Notes: generated by a model not told the origin, from the sequence alone. A DNA stretch of 64,000 nt from Agaribacillus aureus (GCA_030442055.1 JAUJEB010000001.1:3038001-3102000); one strand, 5' to 3'; counted from the stretch's first letter, positions 1 through 7,253 are shown. Translations and numbers: made by a program.

Positions 1-281
1 TTATTCTCCTTTGCCAATTTCTCTACTTCAACCATGAGGTCTTCTCGCAGTGTACAGCAGATACAACCGTTACTCATCTCCACCAGCTTTTCTTCCGTTC
101 TGGAGAGTGTGTTTTCGCTTTTTACCAGGTCTGCATCTACATTCACCTCGCTCATGTCATTTACAATCACGGCTACTTTCAGACCTTCTTTATTGTGCAG
201 TACGTGATTTAAAAGAGTGGTCTTTCCCGCCCCCAGGAATCCGCTAAGTACTGTTACAGGTAATTTTTCTGTCTTAAGCAT
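1..281 (-). CDS. CobW/COG0523-family GTP-binding protein, N-terminal part
   Basis: The gene runs off the left edge of the window, so only about the first 93 residues are visible. Translation of the reverse strand from the ATG at 281 gives a Walker A loop GFLGAGKTT near residues 12-20 and the GCICC metal-binding motif followed by TLREDL near residues 73-83. These are hallmarks of the COG0523 (CobW/YjiA/ZigA) P-loop GTPases, cytosolic proteins that act as metal chaperones or cofactor-insertion factors. The metal cannot be told from the sequence, and no Zur or cobalamin element is visible upstream. It is transcribed away from the genes to its right and lies about 100 bp past the end of hisI, possibly in the same transcript. 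Confidence 0.88.
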   Translation of the reverse strand, partial: MLKTEKLPVTVLSGFLGAGKTTLLNHVLHNKEGLKVAVIVNDMSEVNVDADLVKSENTLSRTEEKLVEMSNGCICCTLREDLMVEVEKLAKEN

Positions 282-378
282 ATTTTTGTTTTAAAGTTTT
301 ATTCTGGTACAATCAATTTTGGAAACGTCGCTAAAACCTATTTTGCATTTCCAATTCATCAGTGGACCTACGGCTTTA

Positions 379-801
379 TTATCGCATGCCTTTGATGAAC
401 CGAAGGCTGTTTTTTTCCAAATTTAGTTCCCGGTAAAAACAGGCCTTTCGGTGATTACCTTGCCGGTCAAAAGTGTGGCAAACCCCATTGCCTAGCAATG
501 TTACCTGATACACAAGTGCGTCCTGATCACAATCTATCAATATGTTATCTACCCTGAGAACATCTCCGGAAGTTTCTCCTTTTGTCCAAAGTTGATTGCG
601 GGATGTGCTCCAGAAGGTAGCCAGGCCAGTTTTTATGGTCTTATGCAGTGCTTCTTCATTTATGGAGGCCAGCATCAGAATTTGTCCGGTGTCTATTTCC
701 TGTACGGCCACTGGCAGGAGCCCTCCGCGTTTATCAAACTGAGGCGTAAACTGAAGTCCTTCTTCAAGTTCTATGGCTGCATAATTGTTCATCTCGTCCA
801 T
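379..801 (-). CDS. hisI: Phosphoribosyl-AMP cyclohydrolase
   Basis: This enzyme opens the purine ring of phosphoribosyl-AMP in the third step of histidine synthesis. The signature FWSTSRNQLWTKGETSG, the metal-site DCDQDA and the CHT and ACFYR segments are all present. The stretch between CHT and the next Cys is longer than in the usual CHTGxxSC form, with about ten residues in place of four. It is a stand-alone cyclohydrolase without a HisE domain, and no other his genes are in the window. I chose the ATG at 801 (about 140 aa). An ATG at 834 would add an eleven-residue Lys-rich stretch and lengthen the overlap. Even from 801 the start lies inside the upstream yidD gene, suggesting translational coupling. 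Confidence 0.9.
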   Translation of the reverse strand: MDEMNNYAAIELEEGLQFTPQFDKRGGLLPVAVQEIDTGQILMLASINEEALHKTIKTGLATFWSTSRNQLWTKGETSGDVLRVDNILIDCDQDALVYQVTLLGNGVCHTFDRQGNHRKACFYRELNLEKNSLRFIKGMR

Positions 802-1033
802 TTTTTTCTTTTTTTGGAACAGGGTCATATCCATGTGTGCCCCAAGGGTGGCACTTGCAAAGGCGCATCAAGCCCATATACACCCCTTTAGCTACACCCC
901 ATTCTTGAATAGCCTCCTCCATGTATGCAGAGCAAGTGGGCACATGCCTACATGAGGGTGGAAAGTATGGGGAAATACATAGCTTGTAGAAGCGTATGAC
1001 AACAAAAACCGTATATTCAAGTACTTTTTTCAA
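764..1033 (-). CDS. yidD: Membrane protein insertion efficiency factor YidD
   Basis: A small (89 aa) YidD-family protein. In other bacteria this family sits at the inner face of the cytoplasmic membrane and helps YidC-dependent insertion. The family pattern is clear: FYKLCISPYFPPSCRHVPTCS, then a short amphipathic region and the CHPWGTHGYDPVP tail. The only start codon placing the usual MKKxL N-terminus is a TTG at 1033. The 3' end overlaps hisI by at least 38 bp, so the two are probably cotranscribed. A good promoter lies about 45 bp upstream of the start. Confidence 0.88.
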   Translation of the reverse strand: MKKVLEYTVFVVIRFYKLCISPYFPPSCRHVPTCSAYMEEAIQEWGVAKGVYMGLMRLCKCHPWGTHGYDPVPKKEKNGRDEQLCSHRT

Positions 1034-1075
1034 AGTTTAATTGCGTGTTCTAATAGATTTTTTGCCACATTATTG

Positions 1076-1106
1076 CAAATATAACAGGAAATAATAAATG
1101 CAACAA
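1076..1106 (-). promoter_or_regulatory. Predicted Bacteroidota promoter for yidD-hisI
   Basis: Read on the minus strand, TTG at 1106-1104 is followed by a 20-bp spacer and TATATTTG at 1083-1076. This matches the group consensus TTTG-N19-21-TAnnTTTG. Transcription would start near 1069, about 35 nt before the yidD start. The -33 element lies inside the palindrome at 1098-1114. Confidence 0.55.
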
Positions 1107-1114
1107 TGTTGCGT
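1098..1114. promoter_or_regulatory. 17-bp palindrome, candidate operator, copy 1
   Basis: ATGCAACA-A-TGTTGCGT is a near-perfect palindrome with one mismatch in the outer arm. It overlaps the -33 element of the yidD promoter. The same palindrome, perfect in both arms, recurs at 11108-11124. The binding protein is unknown; palindromes of this size suit a dimeric winged-helix regulator. Confidence 0.5.
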
Positions 1115-1647
1115 TTAATAAAACTCGTAACCAAAAAGTTAAATTGTCTTAGCGCTCCTTTATTCATGTCCACTTTTGTTTGTGACGAACGCCGCAAAAC
1201 CTATTGCTTGGAAGAAACAACAGTGCCGACGGTAGTTCTAATGAGTTCTCGGTTGACCGGGTTAATTATATATTTTATGTGTAACAAGCAACATCAAGGT
1301 TCTTTCTGTTGGTTGTTTTTCCCATTCATTTCCTATCTTTTAAAGAAATAGGAAGCATCCCCCATCATTTTCTCATTGGGAATGGGAAAAAACTGAGAAA
1401 TCAACATGCTTGTGCCCGTATTTTGTCCACACAGGTTAGGGAGCTTTCAAAAACCAGCCTATATAGTCTCTAAACGAAGATTTTTAGCCAAACATACCTA
1501 TCGTGTGGAAAACATTGTTTTGTTGGCGTTGACAAAGTTGGAGGGAAATTCTAATTAAGTAGATGAATAATTACAGGAAGTATTTGCGCAAGTGAAAACT
1601 TGCGCTTATATTAGCAAGTAATTACTTGCGTATTAAACACAGATTTT
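1115..1647. other. Long intergenic region with a nested inverted repeat
   Basis: No convincing gene is seen here; an 81-codon frame at 1106-1351 looks like chance. The region holds a nested stem-loop. Outer arms at 1316-1327 (TTTTTCCCATTC) and 1380-1391 are perfectly complementary over 12 bp, and inner arms at 1330-1336 and 1348-1354 (TTCCTAT/ATAGGAA) form a second stem. The arsR operators lie at its right end. Nothing else is recognised. Confidence 0.4.
1586..1629. promoter_or_regulatory. Tandem palindromic operators upstream of the ArsR-type gene
   Basis: Two inverted repeats share the half-site GCAAGT/ACTTGC. The first is GCGCAAGT-GAAA-ACTTGCGC at 1586-1605. The second is the 16-bp palindrome GCAAGTAATTACTTGC at 1614-1629. 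The left half-sites are 26 bp apart and the second ends 18 bp before the arsR start codon. The position and symmetry fit autorepression by the adjacent dimeric regulator. Confidence 0.65.
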
Positions 1648-1974
1648 ATGAGAAGAGATGTATTTCAAGCCATTGCAGACCCCACACGCAGAGATATACT
1701 GGTGTCCCTGACTAAGGAGTCCCGAAATGTTAACACCCTGGCCGATCAGTTTGATATGACCAGGCAGGCGGTTTCGCTACATGTAAAATACCTTCAGGAG
1801 TGTGGTGTGATCGCGATTGAAAAACAAGGACGGGAACGCTACTGTAGCCTGGAGCTGAATAAGCTCAGTGAAGTTTCAGAGTGGTTAGAGCCATTCCGCC
1901 AACTGTGGGAGGGCCGCTTTAAGCAATTGGATATTCTTTTAAAAGACATCAAGTCAAAATCTAAAAACAAATAA
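1648..1974 (+). CDS. ArsR-family winged-helix transcriptional regulator
   Basis: A 108-residue winged-helix protein of the ArsR/SmtB fold. It opens with the family stretch FQAIADPTRRDIL, then a recognition-helix region MTRQAVSLHVKYLQ and a wing ending in GRERYCSLE. No metal-binding ELCVCDL-type motif is present, so it belongs with the non-metal ArsR regulators commonly found next to AHSA1/SRPBCC genes. It starts 6 bp before the first SRPBCC gene and probably controls it and the small genes that follow. The two palindromes directly upstream are its likely operators. The ligand is unknown. Confidence 0.9.
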   Translation: MRRDVFQAIADPTRRDILVSLTKESRNVNTLADQFDMTRQAVSLHVKYLQECGVIAIEKQGRERYCSLELNKLSEVSEWLEPFRQLWEGRFKQLDILLKDIKSKSKNK

Positions 1975-1980
1975 TAAACA

Positions 1981-2475
1981 ATGAACGGAACAAAATTTAA
2001 AGCAAAAGGTAGCGAACTTACTGTAACCCGAACATTTAATGCCCCTCTCGACCTTGTTTGGAAAGCATGGACAGAAGCTGAATTATTAGACCAATGGTGG
2101 GCACCAAAGCCGTGGAAGTCGGTTACAAAATCAATGGATTTTAAGGAAGGCGGGCAGCGGGTTTATGCGATGGTAGGACCAGAGGGAGAAGAGCATTGGT
2201 GCATTACAAAATATAAAACTATTTCTACACATATCAGCTTTTCCGGGGAAGATGCTTTTGGTGATAAAGAAGGAAATATCAATAAAGACTTTCCTATAGG
2301 TCAGTTCAATAACAGGTTTGAAGAAAACTCCAAAGTAACAACCGTACTCATTGTAACCAAATATGCCTCTGAGGAGCACCTGCAACAAATCATACAAATG
2401 GGCATGAAAGAAGGATTGAGCATGGCATTTGAAAATCTTGATGCTGTGTTGAAGAATTTGAATCAATCAAAATGA
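1981..2475 (+). CDS. SRPBCC (AHSA1-type) domain protein
   Basis: A single-domain protein of 164 aa with the START/Bet v1-like fold of the AHSA1 group. The N-terminal pattern FNAPLDLVWKAWTEAELLDQ followed by WWAPKPW is typical. These small soluble proteins have a hydrophobic cavity; most have no known ligand. It lies 6 bp after the ArsR regulator, an arrangement seen in many genomes, so the regulator-domain pair is probably one unit. The C-terminus reads EGLSMAFENLDAVL, also usual for the family. Function beyond ligand binding cannot be stated. Confidence 0.85.
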   Translation: MNGTKFKAKGSELTVTRTFNAPLDLVWKAWTEAELLDQWWAPKPWKSVTKSMDFKEGGQRVYAMVGPEGEEHWCITKYKTISTHISFSGEDAFGDKEGNINKDFPIGQFNNRFEENSKVTTVLIVTKYASEEHLQQIIQMGMKEGLSMAFENLDAVLKNLNQSK

Positions 2476-2527
2476 AACAAGTAAACCCTTAATCTAACAA
2501 ACAAAATACACGATAAAATAAAAAGTT

Positions 2528-2953
2528 ATGGCAAATTCAATACACCCTTGCTTGTGGTTTGATAATCAAGCCAGAGAAGCAGCTAATTTTTATACTTCAA
2601 TATTTCCAAATTCAAAAATCATAAACGACACGGGAATGGTCGTGAACTTTGAATTAAATGGTCAAAGGTTTATGGGACTCAACGGAAGAAATGACTTGAA
2701 ATTTAATGAGGCTGTTTCCATTGTTATTTCTTGTGAAAACCAGGATGAAATTGACCACTACTGGAATAAACTAACCTCAAACGGTGGTAGTGAAGGACAT
2801 TGCGGATGGTGTAAAGACAAATATGGCCTTTCCTGGGTGGTGACACCGAGCATATTAGAGGCATTAATGTCAGACCCGGAAAAAGGACAACGTGTTACCG
2901 AGGTTGCCATGAAAATGAACAGGTTCGATATTGAAGCCCTCAAAAATGCATAG
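2528..2953 (+). CDS. VOC-family protein, PhnB-like (3-demethylubiquinone methyltransferase-like domain)
   Basis: A 141-aa protein of the vicinal-oxygen-chelate superfamily, PhnB-like subgroup. It begins with IHPCLWFDNQAREAANFYTS and has GHCGWCKDKYGLSWVVTP in the second half, both diagnostic. Members are small homodimers, often annotated as glyoxalase-like or 3-demethylubiquinone-9 3-methyltransferase-like, but they are not methyltransferases and their substrates are mostly unknown. It lies 52 bp after the SRPBCC gene in the same direction, within a block of similarly small accessory genes. Confidence 0.85.
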   Translation: MANSIHPCLWFDNQAREAANFYTSIFPNSKIINDTGMVVNFELNGQRFMGLNGRNDLKFNEAVSIVISCENQDEIDHYWNKLTSNGGSEGHCGWCKDKYGLSWVVTPSILEALMSDPEKGQRVTEVAMKMNRFDIEALKNA

Positions 2954-2991
2954 TCTTAGAACTCAAAACAGAACGTTAAAGACTGACTGAT

Positions 2992-3399
2992 ATGAGAAAA
3001 CTGGCTGAGGGCTTTATACCCCATTGGGCAGGCGTAGCTGCCGACCCTCAAAATCCGGAAGTTGAGGCGGGAAGAAAGTACACTGAAACCGGTAAAATTG
3101 TATTCACGAAAACGCTTTCCGGATCAAAATGGACAAATACAACACTAGCTTCCGGAGACATAACATATGAAGTCAATAGCTTAAAGCGTAAAGAAGGGGG
3201 AGATATAATCGCATACGGTGGCGCCACATTTGCTTCCAGCTTGATAAAAAACAACCTAATTGATGAATACCATCTGTTCATTAATTCAGCTGCATTAGGC
3301 TCAGGGTTACCAATATTTAAACAACGTACGAACCTAAAACTAAAATCAAGTCAAACTTTCGATTGCAGAATTGTAGTTCTTGTATTCACACCTTTATAA
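2992..3399 (+). CDS. Dihydrofolate reductase-family (RibD C-terminal) protein, N-terminally truncated
   Basis: The 135-aa product matches the C-terminal three quarters of the YyaP/YwjB type DHFR-like family: GFIPHWAGVAADPQNPE, then VVFTKTL-like IVFTKTL, DIIAYGGATFASSL and LIDEYHLFINSAALGSG. Full-length members are near 175-180 aa and begin with a beta strand ending in SLDGF plus the cofactor-binding segment. Here that part, some 40 residues, is missing, and the ATG falls where the family has the GRK of LGRK. Only 38 bp separate it from the previous stop codon, so the missing part is not present in another frame. It is probably a remnant created by deletion. Confidence 0.65.
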   Translation: MRKLAEGFIPHWAGVAADPQNPEVEAGRKYTETGKIVFTKTLSGSKWTNTTLASGDITYEVNSLKRKEGGDIIAYGGATFASSLIKNNLIDEYHLFINSAALGSGLPIFKQRTNLKLKSSQTFDCRIVVLVFTPL

Positions 3400-3413
3400 A
3401 AACTATATCAAAA

Positions 3414-3845
3414 ATGCCAAACAACGATTTACACATAGAACAGATTTTTGATGCACCAATCCACTTGGTTTGGGAAGCTCTAACAAAAAAAGACTTAATG
3501 AAACAATGGTTTTTTGACCTGGAGGAATTCAAGCCAGAACCGGGATTTACTTTTCAATTTACGGGTCGTGGAACTTCCGGAAAAGAGTTTTTGCATTTAT
3601 GCGAAATCATAGAGGTGATTCCTGAAAAAAAATTATCCTATACATGGAAGTATGATGGCTATACAGGCAATTCTTTGGTCACTTTTGAATTGTTTGATGA
3701 AGCCGGGAAAACGAAATTGACACTCACCCATAGCGGTTTAGCTACTTTCCCAAAGGAGATTCCCGATTTCGTCATCAAAAACTTCGAGAATGGATGGAAT
3801 TATATTGTCACTACTGCTCTCAAGGATTTTTTGGAATCCAATTAA
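3414..3845 (+). CDS. SRPBCC domain protein
   Basis: A second AHSA1-like protein, 143 aa from the ATG at 3414. A longer frame beginning at 3363 overlaps the preceding gene and adds non-family residues, so it was not used. The pattern FDAPIHLVWEALTKKDLMKQW, the middle GFTFQFTGRGTSG and the helical end ENGWNYIVTTALKDFL fit the family well. It lies 14 bp after the truncated reductase and is read in the same direction as its neighbours. Ligand unknown. Confidence 0.85.
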   Translation: MPNNDLHIEQIFDAPIHLVWEALTKKDLMKQWFFDLEEFKPEPGFTFQFTGRGTSGKEFLHLCEIIEVIPEKKLSYTWKYDGYTGNSLVTFELFDEAGKTKLTLTHSGLATFPKEIPDFVIKNFENGWNYIVTTALKDFLESN

Positions 3846-3858
3846 ACAGAGCATCATT

Positions 3859-4023
3859 GTGAACAAAGAAATTGAAGGTGTTTTCAATACGCTCACCGGG
3901 CATATCCCTAATTGGAGGACAGCAGATTTCACAGGCTCCTCCGGCAGGTTACATGAAGAATTTACCGAAGAGATGGGAATCGTTTCTGGAAAGTCTGAGG
4001 TTGTTTCTGGAAACACCATATAA
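3859..4023 (+). pseudogene. Remnant of an SRPBCC/AHSA1 gene
   Basis: From a GTG at 3859 the frame encodes about 54 residues: VNKEIEGVFNTLTGHIPNW, then TADFTGSSGRLHEEFT. This resembles the first 40 residues of a START/AHSA1-like domain, with the substrate-facing strand, VF and W positions and the G-LHDEFT-like turn. The rest of a roughly 140-aa domain is missing and the frame ends in a short unrelated tail. It sits between two intact SRPBCC genes. The relation is by eye only. Confidence 0.5.
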
Positions 4024-4050
4024 CGTTACCAAAGGTTAAAAATCAAAAAA

Positions 4051-4509
4051 ATGGAAGACATCAGCAAAAGATCACTAAGCATGACCAGAATGTTTGACGC
4101 ACCCGTTGAACTACTCTGGAAAGTCCTCACAACTCCTGAATACATCAAAGAATGGTGGGGACCGGAAGGTTTTACCAACACCATTCATAAAATGGATGTT
4201 AGGGTCGGAGGAAAATGGCTATTCACCATGCACGGGCCAGATGGTACCGACTTTGAAAATGACCATACCTACAAAGAACTAATTACCAATGAACGAATGG
4301 TTATTGTAAACAACGGCGTACAAGCGTTTGAGATTATTATCAATTTGACTGACAAAGGAGAACAAACAGAGATAAAGTGGCAGGTAATTTTCGGTTCCGT
4401 ACCAACCATGGAAGAAGCAATCAACGCATTCAAGGCTGATATAGGCCTTAAACAAAACCTGGAAAGACTGGCTAATCACCTGGAGCACCACCAGCAAGAT
4501 CTTATTTAA
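4051..4509 (+). CDS. SRPBCC (AHSA1-type) domain protein
   Basis: The third intact AHSA1-like protein of the cluster, 152 aa. Diagnostic segments are FDAPVELLWKVLTTPEYIKE, then WWGPEGFTNTIHKMDVRVGG and W-F-TMHGPDGTDF. The C-terminal helix runs from about residue 113 to the end. It differs clearly from the two upstream copies, so it is an old paralogue and not a recent duplication. It is the last recognisable gene of the arsR block, which is followed by about 270 bp of unassigned sequence. Confidence 0.88.
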   Translation: MEDISKRSLSMTRMFDAPVELLWKVLTTPEYIKEWWGPEGFTNTIHKMDVRVGGKWLFTMHGPDGTDFENDHTYKELITNERMVIVNNGVQAFEIIINLTDKGEQTEIKWQVIFGSVPTMEEAINAFKADIGLKQNLERLANHLEHHQQDLI

Positions 4510-4623
4510 TGATAAAACCAGCCAGGTGTGCTGCATAATAAATTTAGATTAATAAAATGGAAAGTATTAGAGATGCCATTTCATGTCTAAGAACTCTTTC
4601 ATTTGTTGATGGAGAAAAGTTCT

Positions 4624-4758
4624 ATGGATCTGGCTAAAAGCATCAAAAATCTTTCTGAATCACGCAACAAGTACCAAGTAAAACACCTATTTGTAGATGG
4701 GGTAGCTACAAGTTTTTACGGTAATGTAAGACCATCAGCAAACTTACTCCAGGGCTGA
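4624..4758 (+). other. Short open frame, 44 codons, no recognised product
   Basis: An ATG at 4624 opens a frame of 44 codons ending in TGA at 4758. The predicted peptide contains KYQVKHLFVDGVATSFYG, which looks protein-like, but I recognise no family. It lies between the last SRPBCC gene and the convergent ADP-ribosylglycohydrolase gene. It may be the tail of a decayed gene or chance. Confidence 0.15.
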
Positions 4759-4780
4759 CATGGCCTTTTTGAAAATACGA

Positions 4781-6082
4781 TTAAGGTTGTTTGTTATCAG
4801 CCGCAGCAACCACCTCATTGGCCAGGGTCTCGAGGTCTATTCCCAATATCTCCTTATTCGTATGCATGACCGCCTCCTTGAGGGTATCAGGTAAGTTCTT
4901 GAATCCTAGTTGTGCCCCCAAGATCATGCCCGCTACGGCGGCTACGGTATCATTGTCACGACCATAATTCACCATAAACGCCATTGTTTTTTCAAAGTCT
5001 CCCTGCCCAAAAAGCAATGCGGTATACAGGATTTGAAAGATTTCCCCGGCATGGAAGGCTATGGCTCGTTGCTTCTTAGTCAACTCTCTATAAACGTAAT
5101 CCTGCTGTAACCATTCGTACTTACTGCCTGGATATCCTTGTAATAGTTTCACCACTTTCGTGGTATCCGCTGCGGGTATTTTCCAGGCCTCCTGGACTAT
5201 TCCGCGTGATTCGTCCACAATATTCTGCAACAATCGACCTACCAACCGACTGTCAGTATAGTCAAATGGGTCTATGAGCATGCCCTGTTGTAATACGAGG
5301 GCTATGCTGTCCTCCTGCAAGGCCAGGTGTGTAAAGGCAGATACCATTCCGGAAATGTCCTTGGCGTATCCGATATCAAATAAGGCATGGTCATAACCCA
5401 ATCTATAGGCTGAGTCCGCATGTGGGGCAATCAGTCCAAACATAGGGGTGTAAAGCATACCGGCACAACTCATTTCACCGCCATAGAAGCGGTTTTTTGC
5501 CCTTTCGAATTCAATTCCTCCCTTCTTGTACGCCAGGGCCACACGTGCCCATTCCTTCATCCAATCGATTCGTTGTATCCGGTTATCCAGTAGATCCGGT
5601 GAAGACGCTAATTGTGGGTCCGCCAGACCTCTCACCTCGGTTTGATAATAGTCGACTATCATTTGAGCAAAATGATCAACATCCAGGTTGCTGGAATGCT
5701 TCGCAAAATATTTACCCAGGAAATACTTCCACCGGGTATCATCGGTAGTAGCACCTGAGTCCAGCAAATTGCCCCAGGGACCTTCTGCTTGTCGTGAAAG
5801 GTTGACGGGTGTCAGATCTGTGATGTACCCATATTCTCTTTGAATATCGACCCGGTTCCACATTTCAGTAGATGCTCCCATGGCGTCACCGATGGCCGAA
5901 CCGACCAAAGCGCCTAGTACTTTGTCACGATAAGTACTTGCGTCCAAATCCAGGTTCTTATTGAATGGGGTACGTTTGGGAACGGGCAGCGTAATGGCAT
6001 TATCAGCTGTCTCCTGACCTGCCGGACCGGAGCAACCTTGTAATAAGGTAGTCAGCGCCAATATGCCCAATAATATTTTCAT
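4781..6082 (-). CDS. ADP-ribosylglycohydrolase-family lipoprotein
   Basis: A 433-aa protein of the ADP-ribosyl-[dinitrogenase reductase] hydrolase (ARH) fold. The N-terminus is a lipoprotein signal with the lipobox LLQGC, so the enzyme is predicted to be exported and lipid-anchored. The domain starts with VLGALVGSAIGDAMGASTEMW, where family members bind Mg2+ with acidic residues, continues with TTDDTRW, and ends with the metal-site region GRDNDTVAAVAGMILGAQLG. Some members act on ADP-ribosylated proteins or nucleosides; others may act on sugars. The upstream kinase-like gene ends 1 bp before this start, so they form a tight operon. Substrate unknown. Confidence 0.85.
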   Translation of the reverse strand: MKILLGILALTTLLQGCSGPAGQETADNAITLPVPKRTPFNKNLDLDASTYRDKVLGALVGSAIGDAMGASTEMWNRVDIQREYGYITDLTPVNLSRQAEGPWGNLLDSGATTDDTRWKYFLGKYFAKHSSNLDVDHFAQMIVDYYQTEVRGLADPQLASSPDLLDNRIQRIDWMKEWARVALAYKKGGIEFERAKNRFYGGEMSCAGMLYTPMFGLIAPHADSAYRLGYDHALFDIGYAKDISGMVSAFTHLALQEDSIALVLQQGMLIDPFDYTDSRLVGRLLQNIVDESRGIVQEAWKIPAADTTKVVKLLQGYPGSKYEWLQQDYVYRELTKKQRAIAFHAGEIFQILYTALLFGQGDFEKTMAFMVNYGRDNDTVAAVAGMILGAQLGFKNLPDTLKEAVMHTNKEILGIDLETLANEVVAAADNKQP

Positions 6083-6083
6083 A

Positions 6084-7049
6084 CTAAGAAAGTAACAGCT
6101 TCTTTGCCATATCTAATAGTTGGCTTTTCTCCTCAAGGGTACGGATAAGAGGAAGCTGAGCCAATCCAATTAACCGCCTGATTATTTCTGTTCCTGCCAC
6201 CTGTAAAACCCGCTGCTCCTCATACTCATGGGCATAGGCCTTCAGCACCCTGTCAAGATATGAGGTATCAGATGTAACCATGATCAGATGCCCGGCCATT
6301 ACCCCTAAGTCAAATTCGCAAAAGCCATAATGACTGAATTCCGCATCGATGATGTAGATCTGTTCATCGGTTTGCATCCAGCTGCCTGGATAGTAATCGC
6401 CGTGCAACAAGACGTTTCCTGGCTCCAGATAGTGTGCTCCTAACTCCTTTACTTTTTGCTTAAGAGCAGTGTCAGTTTTAAAGGGTTCTGCGAGCGATTG
6501 TAACCCAGGCTGGACGGTATCCAAAGCAAATCCATTCTCTTCTAAAAAAGGTAAATGGAAAATATGTTGATGATTGAGTTCTCTTAGCTCAATATTGGAG
6601 GGGTAATCCACAGGTGATGATCCGTGAAGAATATTCAGGCTTTCCATCAGGGAATTGAAAGAATCCAGGGGAACTTCCCGTCTTTCATATAGATAAGTCA
6701 TGTCCTTCGCATTGTGGACGTAATCCATCATCATCAGATAATCCTTTGCATCGAATTGTAGAATCGTCGGCATCTGGCCTACCAAAGAAGTACTTTTAAT
6801 CTCTTTAAAAAATCGATACTCGGTCAGTGTCCGGGCTTCCGGTGCGGCTACGTTCGGGTATTTAAAGACATACGGGCGGGATTGCTTCAGGATAAAACTC
6901 CGCCGGTCAGTATCTACCTTCATGACCATATTCATATTACTCTCTCCGGCTTTTTCAACCGCGACAATTTGCTCCTCGCCTATCCATCCTTTTGCTTCGA
7001 GAAGCTGCTGAAGCGTGGCAATAGGTGTGTTATAATCTATCCGGTTCAA
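6084..7049 (-). CDS. Phosphotransferase of the APH / methylthioribose-kinase-like fold
   Basis: About 320 aa. The N-lobe has a glycine-poor loop GESNMNMVMKV followed by FILKQSRPYVFKYP, closely resembling methylthioribose kinase. The C-lobe has the catalytic LLHGDYYPGSW (Brenner HGD motif) and the metal-binding IIDAEFSHYGFCEFDLG. It is a soluble small-molecule kinase, probably for a sugar or nucleoside. No other methionine-salvage gene is near, so mtnK identity is not claimed. No ATG is available: TTG at 7049 gives the expected N-terminus, while TTG at 7097 would extend it by 16 hydrophobic residues. It is cotranscribed with the downstream ADP-ribosylglycohydrolase-like gene. Confidence 0.78.
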   Translation of the reverse strand: MNRIDYNTPIATLQQLLEAKGWIGEEQIVAVEKAGESNMNMVMKVDTDRRSFILKQSRPYVFKYPNVAAPEARTLTEYRFFKEIKSTSLVGQMPTILQFDAKDYLMMMDYVHNAKDMTYLYERREVPLDSFNSLMESLNILHGSSPVDYPSNIELRELNHQHIFHLPFLEENGFALDTVQPGLQSLAEPFKTDTALKQKVKELGAHYLEPGNVLLHGDYYPGSWMQTDEQIYIIDAEFSHYGFCEFDLGVMAGHLIMVTSDTSYLDRVLKAYAHEYEEQRVLQVAGTEIIRRLIGLAQLPLIRTLEEKSQLLDMAKKLLLS

Positions 7050-7193
7050 TTTCTTTCTAACTACTAACCAAATGTAATCAATAAAATGGAAATACAAGAA
7101 ATTCGCTCCGTTGGTTCCCCAGGATATGTTATAGTTTACAGGATTTTATCACCACCACGCTATTCATCATGAATAGGCATCATGTAAAATTAT

Positions 7194-7240
7194 TACCTTA
7201 AATGTAGTAATTGAATTTTATTTGTACTACATTTAAGGTA
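7194..7240. promoter_or_regulatory. Perfect inverted repeat upstream of the PadR gene, candidate operator
   Basis: TACCTTAAATGTAGTA at 7194-7209 is repeated in exact inverse orientation at 7225-7240, with a 15-bp AT-rich spacer. The arms contain ATGT and ACAT, the half-sites typical of PadR operators. The spacer ends in TTTATTTG, one base from the TAnnTTTG promoter box. The right arm ends 13 bp before the PadR start codon, so binding would block the promoter. Confidence 0.65.
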
Positions 7241-7253
7241 GATAAAGAAAGCC

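Noticed and set aside
1106-1351. 81-codon open frame downstream of the yidD promoter region
   Set aside because: The frame has no family-like pattern, a TTT-rich hydrophobic end, and overlaps a nested inverted repeat. It looks like chance in a gene-free gap.
6084-7049. Assignment as true methylthioribose kinase (mtnK)
   Set aside because: No methionine-salvage genes are adjacent, and the catalytic loop HGDYYPGSW differs from the common mtnK form. Only the fold is called.
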